A stretch of DNA of 64,000 nucleotides from Carboxylicivirga fragile. GTDB taxonomy: Bacteria; Bacteroidota; Bacteroidia; Bacteroidales; Marinilabiliaceae. The notes below the pieces were generated by a model. It ran no database searches. It was not told the DNA's origin and saw only the letters and a program-made list of their open reading frames with translations. Position numbers and translations under genes: made by a program. Of the stretch, positions 9,054 through 18,542 are shown piece after piece (position 1 is the stretch's first letter; each line of letters starts with the position of its first letter). The stretch is from assembly GCA_025499625.1 (NCBI GenBank), contig JAFMVD010000007.1:1-64000 (forward strand), in the 5' to 3' direction.

Positions 9054-9840
9054 TCACTTTAAAGGGGCTTCTACTTTGGAGAATTGAAGAATAAAATCGG
9101 GTAATCTTTTTCCTTTTATTTGAATATAATCAAATTCTTTATTAAATTCATTCACTTCTTCTACAGAAAACTTTATCGTGTCGGCACCAATATTTTGTGC
9201 CATATGTGCCATTTGAGTTGTGCCAGGAATTGGAACTACCCAATGTTTTTGAGCCGTTAACCATGCAATTGCTATCTGTGCAGGAGAAGCCTGCTTTCGT
9301 ATTGCCCATATCTTGATTAAATCAACCAGCTTCAAATTTTGGGGTAGATTTTCAGGAGAATATCTCGTTGTTCTTGCCCTTAATTCACTTGGTGAAAATT
9401 GGGTATTCGAATCAATTGCCCCTGTGAATAGTTGGCAAGCGAGTGGCCACCGTGTAACAAACCCAATTCCTAACTCCTCACATATCGGAATTACGTCTTT
9501 CTCAGGGTCGCGCCATATCATTGAATACTCGTTCTGAATGGACTTAAGGGGGAGTTCCGCATGTACTCGCCTTATGGTTTGAAGTCCAAGTTCGGAAAGT
9601 CCCCAATGAAGTACTTTACCTTGTTCCATGATGTCATTAACCGCACCAGCTACATCTTCAATTGGCACTTCCGGATCGACCCGGTGCTGATATAGTAAAT
9701 CAATACGATCAGTGCGAAGTCTTTTCAACATTCCTTCTACTGCAAGCTTATAATGTACCTCCGGCCATTGCTGCCCTTGATTTAAAGAACTTCCTTCGAT
9801 TAATTCCCTGATTTGATTTATTGTCCGTTAAGTTTTCCAT
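9054..9840 (-). pseudogene. aldo/keto reductase with Tat signal, internal deletion and frameshift
   Basis: From 9731 down to 9054 the frame encodes the C-terminal two thirds of an aldo/keto reductase: LKRLRTDRIDLLYQHRVDP, then GKVLHWGLSE, then NEYSMIWRDPEKDVIP and IAWLTAQK. Upstream, an ATG at 9838-9840 opens a different frame encoding 30 residues that form a clear Tat signal (NRRKFFKSRAAMAGG) and stop at 9748-9750. Secreted Bacteroidota reductases have such a Tat signal joined in frame. The N-terminal barrel half, with the DTAEVYG-type catalytic Asp/Tyr region and the Lys, is missing between the two pieces. The gene therefore lost roughly 150 codons (my estimate) and its frame. NTF2-like gene 9868-10314 lies 27 bp upstream. 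Confidence 0.8.
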
Positions 9841-9867
9841 AGCAAAACAAGTTTAAAATACAATGTA

Positions 9868-10314
9868 TTAATGACCTCTGGGAGTTAGTAATTTTGTGAA
9901 TGAAAGAGAACCCAATTTCCATTCATCATCTTGCTTAATATACACCTCTGTAACTTCAAAAGGATTAGTAACTTCGTTTCCGCCAACCACAGCCAGCAAG
10001 TCTATTTGGTTCAACAAGATGGCTGTATTGTCAATAATATTTACCGTAACTTCTTTAATATCGGCTTTCTTGTACCAAATACCACCATCTTTTATAATAC
10101 GTATTTCCTGTTCTTTCCCCCAAGAACCTCCCATGTGGACAAACACAGCCTTTTCGTGAAACAGTTTGTTCAATTTATTGACATTTTTATCGCTCATCCA
10201 TTGCCACTTATCTTTTGATAATTGTATGATTTCAGTTTTACTCTCAGAGTTCTGTGCAAGAGAAAACTGCATGGATATTATAATTGAAAACAATCCTGTA
10301 ATTAAATATTTCAT
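9868..10314 (-). CDS. secreted NTF2-like (DUF4440/SnoaL-type) protein
   Basis: A 148-residue protein with a signal peptide (cleaved near SLAQN). The mature part follows the cone-like NTF2 fold of DUF4440: an N-terminal helix with KWQWMSDKNVNKLNKLF, then HEKAVFVHMGG, and paired strands ending in VTEVYIKQDDEWKLGSLSFTKL. Such proteins include small-ligand binders, isomerases and reductase partners; nothing identifies a substrate here. It directly precedes the Tat-signal aldo/keto reductase remnant, a common pairing in Bacteroidota, so it probably belonged to that redox unit. The frame is complete. Confidence 0.75.
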   Translation of the reverse strand: MKYLITGLFSIIISMQFSLAQNSESKTEIIQLSKDKWQWMSDKNVNKLNKLFHEKAVFVHMGGSWGKEQEIRIIKDGGIWYKKADIKEVTVNIIDNTAILLNQIDLLAVVGGNEVTNPFEVTEVYIKQDDEWKLGSLSFTKLLTPRGH

Positions 10315-10341
10315 ATCATCTGTTTTAAAGTGAATACTTTC

Positions 10342-10680
10342 TTAACAAATATTTGACTCTTTAGACAAATATGGAAAGAAATAGCTAAGAGCCAAGCCAT
10401 CATTTGAAACCTGAATAATTAGATCCATAGGGTTTCCTTTATAATTGATAAAAGAATATCCCCGTTTATTTACGCAATTGTTTACTCGCCATTGCCTGCC
10501 TGTTTTAGGCTCATGTACTTCACTATAAGTTCCAATATCGCTAACTGAAACCAACGAAAGTCCTTTAGTAAAATCAACATCCTGACGAAACAAGCCTAGT
10601 TTAGAAATTTCTAAAACCACAGCACCTTGTTTTGTAACTTAGTAAAACACTTTTCCTTCAGACCTCACTTCTAATTGCAT
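10342..10680 (-). pseudogene. GH97 N-terminal domain remnant with in-frame stop
   Basis: The largest open stretch (10620-10342) reads LGLFRQDVDFTKGLSLVSVSD and ends MDLIIQVSNDGLALSYFFP, which matches the N-terminal beta-sandwich of GH97 (compare ITFRVSNDGVAFRYLF in the intact GH97 at 62109). The similarity continues upstream in the same frame through a TAA at 10639-10641: QLEVRSEGKVFY, stop, VTKQGAVVLE. No signal peptide is left; it begins about 20 bp after the GH43 stop, and the catalytic barrel is missing. The stop falls where family members have a Ser-Val-type strand, so a nonsense mutation is likely. Both ends are truncated. Confidence 0.8.
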
Positions 10681-10697
10681 TTCGATACATCTTGGCT

Positions 10698-12203
10698 TTA
10701 TTTGTGTGGGTGATACTCATAATTCTTAAACTTAACCTTTCCCTGACCAATCGAACATAGTCCAATGCGTAAACTCATAAAGCCACTTAATACGTTATGA
10801 TGGTAGGCTGAACAATCAAACGAGTTTTCAATTTTAAACCATTCTTTACCATCTAGACTGTAATACATATCCACAATATTATTGGTGTTATTTAATCTTA
10901 AATGAACGTGTTGGCTAATCGCATTCTTCTCAGAAACAAATTGCCAGCCGCGTAAATTGGCAAGAATACTGTTTTTGTCTGCCAGGATACCGGAGTAAGC
11001 CCGCTCGTTATAAAACAGCACCAAGCCTCCAATGGCATTACCTTCAATCTCTAACTTTACATCTACCGTATAACTATGGTCTGAAGGAATCGTTAATAAA
11101 GGAGAACAGTTTGACACATCGTTGCCTTTACCATTCATAACAAAGCCATCGGAACTACAAGTATATCTTGTATCTCCACTTTCTTTATAAAACTTCCATT
11201 GACTTTTTAATTCAGTAGCATTAAATGGGTCAGATAAATTAAACTCTTCAGTATGTTTATTATCAAGCTGCGGTATAGCGATTGGTTTATCAATTTCTGT
11301 TGCATCTGGTATTTTATACCATCCATCTTTAGTCCACTCAAGAGGTGTTAGCATGGTTTGGCGCCCCATGTGATAAAAACCATTTTCGAAACCATGAAAT
11401 ATCATATACCACTCATCGTTGGAATCATCAAAAATAGTGGCGTGTCCTACTGACCACCATTGCTCATCAACCGATTGTGTTCTTAAAATAGGGTTGTATG
11501 GCGAGTTTTCCCATGGACCCAAAGGCGATTTCGATCGCGCTGATATCACCATGTGGCCGGTTGGTGGTCCGGCTGTTCCTCCCTGAGCCACTGTCAGATA
11601 ATAGTAGTCGCCACGCCTAAAAAGCTTAGGCCCTTCCATGCAAAAACACTCAATTGTCCAGTCACGCGGAATTATCCAACCATCATAACTGTGCTGTATA
11701 TCTCCTGTAATTGACAATCCATCTTTTGACAAAGGCACATAACTGCCATTGTTAAAGTACAAATAACGGTTACCTATTTCATCAACCACATGTCCTGGGT
11801 CGATTAATTCAATATCAAGTAAAACAGGTTCACTCCATGGACCTTCAATATTATCAGCCGTCACCACATAGTTTTTATTACTAGCCGGAAAATAGATGTA
11901 ATACCTGCCATCATACTTTACTAAATCAGGTGCCCACACTGAACCTACATATTTATGTAACGCATTTGATAAAGGTAGCCAATTTATCAAATCGGTAGAA
12001 TGCCAAACTAAGAGGCCAGGATAATACTCAAAGGAAGAGTGCACGAGATAAAAATCATCACCATCCCGCAAAATACTCGGGTCGGGATAATCACCTGCGA
12101 AAACAGGATTGAGAAATGTTTCATTATTTCGACTTCGTTGAGACTGAGCTATGGCTGAAAAACTAATCAGACTAATAACTATTACAAATAAAATCTTCTT
12201 CAT
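10698..12203 (-). CDS. GH43 alpha-L-arabinofuranosidase / beta-xylosidase
   Basis: A 501-residue secreted protein (signal peptide ends near IAQS). A five-bladed propeller carries the GH43 triad: base D41 in GDYPDPS, pKa modulator D136 in IDPGHVV and acid E190 in CMEGPKLF. From about residue 330 a C-terminal concanavalin-like sandwich follows, as in two-domain GH43 exo-enzymes. The family splits arabinofuranosyl or xylosyl residues. At the end of a xyloglucan operon an alpha-L-arabinofuranosidase for S-type side chains is the best reading; Bacteroides ovatus has GH43 genes in the corresponding place. It follows the regulator gene by 9 bp, so it is co-transcribed with it. Confidence 0.88.
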   Translation of the reverse strand: MKKILFVIVISLISFSAIAQSQRSRNNETFLNPVFAGDYPDPSILRDGDDFYLVHSSFEYYPGLLVWHSTDLINWLPLSNALHKYVGSVWAPDLVKYDGRYYIYFPASNKNYVVTADNIEGPWSEPVLLDIELIDPGHVVDEIGNRYLYFNNGSYVPLSKDGLSITGDIQHSYDGWIIPRDWTIECFCMEGPKLFRRGDYYYLTVAQGGTAGPPTGHMVISARSKSPLGPWENSPYNPILRTQSVDEQWWSVGHATIFDDSNDEWYMIFHGFENGFYHMGRQTMLTPLEWTKDGWYKIPDATEIDKPIAIPQLDNKHTEEFNLSDPFNATELKSQWKFYKESGDTRYTCSSDGFVMNGKGNDVSNCSPLLTIPSDHSYTVDVKLEIEGNAIGGLVLFYNERAYSGILADKNSILANLRGWQFVSEKNAISQHVHLRLNNTNNIVDMYYSLDGKEWFKIENSFDCSAYHHNVLSGFMSLRIGLCSIGQGKVKFKNYEYHPHK

Positions 12204-12212
12204 CGATGTTTT

Positions 12213-15200
12213 TTATGCTTTCTTTTTTTGTTTCACCTTAACATAAACATTAGGCAACATACCATATTCATTTTTAAAATATTTGCTAAACAAGCGAGGG
12301 CTGTTAAATCCAACTTCATAGGCCACCTCAGAAATATTCATTTGGCTTTTCTCCAATAGCTGTGCACCTCTTTTTAAGCGGATTATTCGAATAAATTCGA
12401 TTGGCGACTTACCAGTTAAGGAGGTCATTTTTTTATACAGATACACACGACTCATGCCCAGCTCTTGACTAAAGTCTTCGACCGAAAAACTAGACTCCCC
12501 AATATTTTTATTTACTAAATCAATGGCTTTTTTTATCAGCTTTTCATCCATTGAAGTAATTTTAACTTCACCCGGATCAATTTCAATTGTTTTCTGAAAC
12601 TGTTTCTGTTGTTTACTTCTTTTTTCAAGTAATTTATTTACCCTTAACATAAGTAAATCCATATTGAATGGCTTAGTGATATAGTCATCGGCACCTATTT
12701 CTAAGCCTTTTATTTTATCCTCATCGGCTGTGCGGGCGGTTAATAGAATAAACGGAATATGCGATGTTCTGATATCGTTTCGTAACATTTTACAAAGCTC
12801 TAACCCATCAACATTGGGCATCATCACATCACTGATAATTAGGTCAGGCACTACATCATAAACAAGTTCGCTGGCAATTTTACCATCGGCTGCTTCGTAA
12901 ACCTCAAACATACCAGCCAGAGTTTCTTTCATAAAAGTCCGGAAATCGATATTATCCTCAACCAACATTAACGTTGGTTTAGTGCTTGTTTCTGGTAGTT
13001 CTGACTTCATAATAGCTTCATTGTCATTGCTACTGTCTTTAACTGCAACCTTCTCTTCAGCCTGTTTGATTATAGGCAACTCTACAATAAATGTGGCGCC
13101 TTTACCTTCTTCACTCTCAAAACGAATAGTCCCCTTATGCAACTGCACCATCTCAAGAGCAAGGTTAAGACCAATTCCACTGCCTGATATTCCTAACTTT
13201 TTGTTATTTTCCGATTGATAAAAACGTGTAAATACTTTATCCTTGTCATCCTTCTTTATCCCAACACCATTATCAGACACACTAATTTGAACGAGCTGTT
13301 TTAATTCATCAGCCTTTAATACTAAAGTAACTTTTCCATTTTCAGGTGTAAACTTTAGAGCATTTGAAAGAAGGTTCATTATCACCTTCATCAATTTATC
13401 TTTATCAAAGTTGAGCATGAGTTTATCCAAACTATGCGAAAAAATAAACTCAATATTCTTCTTGGTAAATTCTTCTTCAAAACTTCTAATCACCTCATCC
13501 AAAAAAACGACCAGATTGCCATATGATGGATTATACTTTAGTCCATGCAATTCCAGTTTCCTGAAATCAAGCAATTGATTAACCAAGCCTAATAATTGTT
13601 TCGCATTACGATCAATCACTTTTAGTAATTTCTTATCCTCACCACCTTTTTTTTGATCCAATAATTTATGCAATGGGGTTAGAATAAGGGTTAAAGGCGT
13701 TCTGAATTCATGACTCACGTTGGTTAAAAAACGTAATTTCATTTCATCCATTTCATGATTTCGTTTGGCTTGAAAGCGCTCTTGTTCAACTTCAAACTTA
13801 ATGCGCTCTTTACGAAGCATGGAGTATCTAAAATAGATAATGATCAGAATAATACACAAAACATAGAGGAAATAAGCCAATGGAGTAGCATAAAATGGAG
13901 GTAAAACTTTGATATGCAACTGAGTATATTCATCATTCCATAAACCATCATTGTTAGCTGCCTTTACTTTAAAGTAATAATCGCCAGCATTTAGATTAGT
14001 GTATGTGACCTTATGAGTATTTTCCAACAAAAGCCACTCTTCATTAAATCCCTCGAGCTTATATTTATACCTTGTTTTTTCAGGTATAAAAAAATCAAGG
14101 GCTGCAAAATCAATTGAAATTACGTTCATCGTATGTTTGATGGTTATCTTTTCTGTTGATTCGATGGACTTTTCAAGAAGCTTATTGTTTCTAACTTTAG
14201 AACTCGGAGAAATGCTTTGGTTATATATCTGAAAATCTGTAATAACTACTTTAGGAAGCTTCTTGTTATATTTTACATTTCGCGGGTCAAAAAGATTAAA
14301 TCCGTTAGGCCCACCAAATATCAATTCATTTTTACTTGTTAGATAACTTGCGTTCGGGTTAAATTCTTTCCCTTGTAAACCATCTTCTTCGGTATAGTCA
14401 TAAACCCAAAAGGTATAGTCACTTTGTGGTGCATATTCATTAACAATAATTTGGCTTAAACCTGTAGATTTACTAATCCAAATTTTATTAGAGAGGTCCT
14501 CTTTGATGCAGTTTATTATATCATGAGGTATTCCATCAGCTTCAGTAAAATATTTAAAAAAATTGGTATTGGGGTTAAAAACATATAACCCCTCACGGGT
14601 TGCTGTCCACAAAAGTCCACGGGAATCTTCAAATACATCGTAAACCGTTTTGTGCCCAATTGGATAAGCCTTCGTTGCATAGTCATCCGGATGATTTTTA
14701 TAGCGTTTCTCATTAACATCATAAAAGGTTACACCATCCGCAGTTGCAATAAATAAATTACCATTGGACAATTTAATTATCTGATTAATAAAAACAGATA
14801 ATAACTCTTTTTCACCCCGATTAGGTAATGGGGCAAATGAATCACTTTTTCTATCATAAACATCAATACCTCCGCCAAGGCTACCGATATACAATTGTTT
14901 ATTATTATCCTCTAGGATGGACCATATATTGTTATTACTTAAACCATGAGCTGATAAGCTTCCATGTTGATAACGTTTAAAACTGGTTCCATTAAAACGA
15001 TTGAGCCCACCTGCATAGGTTCCAATCCATAGTTCACCATAAGAATCAATAAATAAGCTAACAACAACATTGCTGCTTAGCGAATTGGGATCAATTCTAT
15101 CGTATTTGTAACTTTTAAAGGTATTTGTGTTGCGGTTAAAGTAAATGAGGCCACCCCCATTTGTACCAATCCACAGATTACCTTTTTCATCCTCCACAAA

Positions 15201-16301
15201 ACAGTTAACATCACTAAAAGGCAAGCTACTTTTGTCGCTTAGCACATGTCGGTAATGTGGAAATTTATGTATACTCTCGTGATAGTAACTTAGCCCATTT
15301 TTATAGGTCCCCACCCACACTATGTTATTGTTATCAAGGTACAGGTCAGTAATTGTATTTTGCGCAATACTTTTTTGATTATCCTCCTGGTGGTAAATAT
15401 GCTTCACTTCATTAGTATACTTATTAATCACATCAATCCCACCATGGTCGGTTCCTACCCATATCAGACCTTTATCATCCTGAATGATTTTTCGAATCAA
15501 ATCACTCGTCAAGGCGATCTTTTTACTATTAATTGAATAATGATTCCATTCTAATGCATTTTTATCATAGTGATAAACACCTTTATTGTTGCCATAGAAC
15601 CATATATCACTATCATAATCAATACACATCTTAACATTCAAACTGTCAGAACCCAGTTTACCGCATAAATAATCATCCTGATAATTTAATTCAAAATTTG
15701 AATCACTATAGCACTCAATCACACCATCATTAAAAAGACAATAATAGGCATCATTAACATGCATAAAGTCCAGGATAATCCTGTTACGAACCGACCCTTC
15801 TGGAAAAAGTGATAAGCACTGCTTTATTTCAGCATCCCACTTTTTATAATGCAATTGATCGTATTCTAAAATCCATAGTTGTTTACCCTTATCACAATAT
15901 ATTTCTGAAATATTTAAATGTGAAGCACCTTGCCCCAGATACTCATTTACATTATTGTAAAGCACCTCTTTATTAGTATCCAAAACCGTATAACCCCAAG
16001 TGGTTTTAATCCATATACCACCTCTTGCATCCTCCTGAATGGTCAGAATATAGTTATCTATTAAGGAAGTAGTATCAGCAGGATTGTGTTTATAATTAAC
16101 AAATGAACTTCCATCAAAACGACTTAATCCGGCCACTGTACCAACCCAGATAAAGCCACGTGTATCCTTATGAATGCAAGTCACCTGATTATTAACCAAG
16201 CCATTGGTATTGTTAACCTGTAGAAAAGAATATTGTTTTTGGGCTCTACCTGTAAAAGCTAAAGCCATCAAAATAACTACAAACAATAGCTGTTTTTTCA
16301 T
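12213..16301 (-). CDS. hybrid two-component system regulator (HTCS), xyloglucan locus
   Basis: One polypeptide of about 1362 residues holds a whole two-component system. The start at MKKQLLFV gives a proper signal peptide; an upstream Met 9 codons earlier does not. The order is: periplasmic propeller of Reg_prop repeats (GFIWVGT, LWIGT and the like) to about 720, Y_Y_Y domain to about 800, membrane helix about 805-827, HisKA with NVSHEFRTPLTLI (His near 865), HATPase (NLLSNALKF, DNGVGI, GSGIGLNL), receiver with phospho-Asp in ISDVMMP (near 1157), and AraC-type HTH at the end. HTCS proteins bind an oligosaccharide directly outside and activate the linked susC/D operon. It lies inside the operon it probably controls. 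Confidence 0.95.
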   Translation of the reverse strand: MKKQLLFVVILMALAFTGRAQKQYSFLQVNNTNGLVNNQVTCIHKDTRGFIWVGTVAGLSRFDGSSFVNYKHNPADTTSLIDNYILTIQEDARGGIWIKTTWGYTVLDTNKEVLYNNVNEYLGQGASHLNISEIYCDKGKQLWILEYDQLHYKKWDAEIKQCLSLFPEGSVRNRIILDFMHVNDAYYCLFNDGVIECYSDSNFELNYQDDYLCGKLGSDSLNVKMCIDYDSDIWFYGNNKGVYHYDKNALEWNHYSINSKKIALTSDLIRKIIQDDKGLIWVGTDHGGIDVINKYTNEVKHIYHQEDNQKSIAQNTITDLYLDNNNIVWVGTYKNGLSYYHESIHKFPHYRHVLSDKSSLPFSDVNCFVEDEKGNLWIGTNGGGLIYFNRNTNTFKSYKYDRIDPNSLSSNVVVSLFIDSYGELWIGTYAGGLNRFNGTSFKRYQHGSLSAHGLSNNNIWSILEDNNKQLYIGSLGGGIDVYDRKSDSFAPLPNRGEKELLSVFINQIIKLSNGNLFIATADGVTFYDVNEKRYKNHPDDYATKAYPIGHKTVYDVFEDSRGLLWTATREGLYVFNPNTNFFKYFTEADGIPHDIINCIKEDLSNKIWISKSTGLSQIIVNEYAPQSDYTFWVYDYTEEDGLQGKEFNPNASYLTSKNELIFGGPNGFNLFDPRNVKYNKKLPKVVITDFQIYNQSISPSSKVRNNKLLEKSIESTEKITIKHTMNVISIDFAALDFFIPEKTRYKYKLEGFNEEWLLLENTHKVTYTNLNAGDYYFKVKAANNDGLWNDEYTQLHIKVLPPFYATPLAYFLYVLCIILIIIYFRYSMLRKERIKFEVEQERFQAKRNHEMDEMKLRFLTNVSHEFRTPLTLILTPLHKLLDQKKGGEDKKLLKVIDRNAKQLLGLVNQLLDFRKLELHGLKYNPSYGNLVVFLDEVIRSFEEEFTKKNIEFIFSHSLDKLMLNFDKDKLMKVIMNLLSNALKFTPENGKVTLVLKADELKQLVQISVSDNGVGIKKDDKDKVFTRFYQSENNKKLGISGSGIGLNLALEMVQLHKGTIRFESEEGKGATFIVELPIIKQAEEKVAVKDSSNDNEAIMKSELPETSTKPTLMLVEDNIDFRTFMKETLAGMFEVYEAADGKIASELVYDVVPDLIISDVMMPNVDGLELCKMLRNDIRTSHIPFILLTARTADEDKIKGLEIGADDYITKPFNMDLLMLRVNKLLEKRSKQQKQFQKTIEIDPGEVKITSMDEKLIKKAIDLVNKNIGESSFSVEDFSQELGMSRVYLYKKMTSLTGKSPIEFIRIIRLKRGAQLLEKSQMNISEVAYEVGFNSPRLFSKYFKNEYGMLPNVYVKVKQKKKA

Positions 16302-16363
16302 TTGAAACCTGGTTAGAACTTGAAACATTTAATAAGGGACGTTAAAGCCATCCCTTTAAAATA

Positions 16364-18538
16364 CTACTTTATATTGATTTTTTGCTTACTAATGATATTA
16401 TCTGACGAATTACAAATGTATAGCATATAAGTTCCTTTCTCCAAAGACCAGTCGGCCAAGGATTCGTCATAAAACATCAATTTTTCAACCGGAATTTCAA
16501 TTTCAACGGTTTTGCTCTCGCCGGCATTGAGGTATACCTTTTGAAAACCTTTCAACTCTTTAAGGGCTCTTTTAACCTTCGATGTTGGTTTACCCACATA
16601 CACCTGGACTACCTCGGCTCCATTCACATCACCTGTATTTTCAATACCACTGGTTACTTTAATCACCTCGCCCTGTGTATATGTTTTTTTATCCAGCTGG
16701 AAATCACTGATGGCAAAATCGGTATACGACAAGCCAAAACCAAAGGCAAATTGCGGTTTAATATTTTTGGTGTCGTGCCAACGGTAACCTACTAAAATAT
16801 CTTCCTTGTAATACTGATCAATGGTATCACCAGGATAAGATAACTCACCAAAGTAATGTGCTCCGTTATCCTTCAATTTAACCGGGTATGAATAAGGTAA
16901 TTTGCCCGATGGCGTTACATCACCCGACAAAATATCGGCTAAGGCGTTTCCGGCTTCACTACCATTATACCACGATTGAATCAAACCATCAACTTTATCG
17001 ATCCATGGCATTTCAACCGCATTGCCACTTACGAGTACAACACCAGCTTGGGAGTTAACTTTCAATAGTTTATCAATTAGCTCATTCTGCCCAAAAGGTA
17101 ACTTGTAGTGCTTGCGGTCAGCTCCCTCGCAATCTTGATAATGGTTTTTGTTTAAACCCCCAATAAACAATACAATATCCGCTTTGGAAGCCACTTCAAG
17201 GGCTGCATTCACCAAAGAATCAGCATCTAGTTCTGAAGCTATTTCGCGTCCATAAGCTGATGGCCCAGAAGCATAACCCAATGAGTAAATAATGTTGGCT
17301 TTGGCATATCTATTTTGAATGCCTTCCAAAGGTGAAACTTCGTATTTGGCTTTTAGCTCTGATGAACCTCCTCCCACCGTCATCGAACGATTTGCATTTT
17401 CACCAATCACTGCTATCGTTAATTCAGTATCGGGACTTATCGGGAAAAAATCATTCGCATTCTTTAGTAAGACAATGCCATCGGCTGCCACTTTGCGGGC
17501 TACCTGAGAATGCTCCACGTTATTCATTCTACCCGTAGGACGGCTTCCACTCATATTGGTGCGTAGCATCAAACGTAGAATCCGACTGACTTTATCATCC
17601 AATACTTCTTCACTAATTTCGCCCGCTTTTAACATTTCAAGGAAGGGTGTGGCCAGGTAATAATTATCGTAAGCCAAATCAATAGATGATGTTAATCCAT
17701 TTGTCCATGAGCCCATTTCAATATCCAAGCCGTAAAGCGCAGCTTCTTTGGTATCATGTGCACTTCCCCAGTCACTCACTACCACACCATCAAAAGCCCA
17801 GTCTTCTTTTAGAATTTTATTGAGTAGTTTGTGATGGGTTGTATGCTGACCTCTAAATTGGTTATAAGCCCCCATTATAGCCCAAGTATGTCCATCTTGA
17901 ACTGCTGTCTTAAAAGCAGGCAAATAAATTTCATGCAAGGCTCTATCACTAACATTCACACTAATGTGTCCCCTCCAATGCTCCTGGTTATTTAACACAT
18001 AGTGTTTCACACAAGCAGCCACTCCATTCCTTTGAACGCCTTTGATATATGGCACAACCATTATGGATGCCAAATGAGGATCCTCACCCATGTATTCGAA
18101 ATTACGACCATTCAATGGCGTTCGATAGATATTCACACCCGGTCCCAGTAAAATATCCTTTCTACGGTAACGGGCTTCCTCGCCAATGGCCACCCCATAT
18201 TCGTAAGATAATTCAGGATTAAAACTAGCAGCCAAACATGTTAGCGCCGGAAAAGCGGTGATTGAATCATTGGTCCATCCAGCATAGCCCCAATTGTCCC
18301 AATTAATCTCCCCTCGAACCCCATGAGGACCATCCGACATCCATATTTCAGGAATGCCCAAACGTGGAACTCCGGGTGAACTAAACTTTGATTGGGCATG
18401 ACACATAGCTACCTTCTCTTCCAGAGTCATTTCTTTTAAAAGCTCATCTATCTTCTTCTCCACATTAGCCTCTGTTTGGGCGTTTACTGTTGCCATTATT
18501 CCAAAGCCAATCACTATGTATATCAATAGCTTTCTCAT
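16364..18538 (-). CDS. GH3 beta-glucosidase
   Basis: A 724-residue secreted GH3 enzyme. A signal peptide (VNAQ) is followed by the TIM barrel with WMSDGPHGVR, KHYVLNNQE and the nucleophile D256 in VVSDWGSAHD, then the alpha/beta sandwich domain, and a fibronectin III-like C-terminal domain starting near residue 610. Lengths are normal. GH3 exo-enzymes remove beta-glucose or beta-xylose; within a xyloglucan operon a beta-glucosidase that shortens the de-branched cello-backbone is the likely role. The gap to the GH95 gene is only 4 bp. The regulator gene begins 62 bp downstream. Confidence 0.92.
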   Translation of the reverse strand: MRKLLIYIVIGFGIMATVNAQTEANVEKKIDELLKEMTLEEKVAMCHAQSKFSSPGVPRLGIPEIWMSDGPHGVRGEINWDNWGYAGWTNDSITAFPALTCLAASFNPELSYEYGVAIGEEARYRRKDILLGPGVNIYRTPLNGRNFEYMGEDPHLASIMVVPYIKGVQRNGVAACVKHYVLNNQEHWRGHISVNVSDRALHEIYLPAFKTAVQDGHTWAIMGAYNQFRGQHTTHHKLLNKILKEDWAFDGVVVSDWGSAHDTKEAALYGLDIEMGSWTNGLTSSIDLAYDNYYLATPFLEMLKAGEISEEVLDDKVSRILRLMLRTNMSGSRPTGRMNNVEHSQVARKVAADGIVLLKNANDFFPISPDTELTIAVIGENANRSMTVGGGSSELKAKYEVSPLEGIQNRYAKANIIYSLGYASGPSAYGREIASELDADSLVNAALEVASKADIVLFIGGLNKNHYQDCEGADRKHYKLPFGQNELIDKLLKVNSQAGVVLVSGNAVEMPWIDKVDGLIQSWYNGSEAGNALADILSGDVTPSGKLPYSYPVKLKDNGAHYFGELSYPGDTIDQYYKEDILVGYRWHDTKNIKPQFAFGFGLSYTDFAISDFQLDKKTYTQGEVIKVTSGIENTGDVNGAEVVQVYVGKPTSKVKRALKELKGFQKVYLNAGESKTVEIEIPVEKLMFYDESLADWSLEKGTYMLYICNSSDNIISKQKINIK

Positions 18539-18542
18539 ATCT

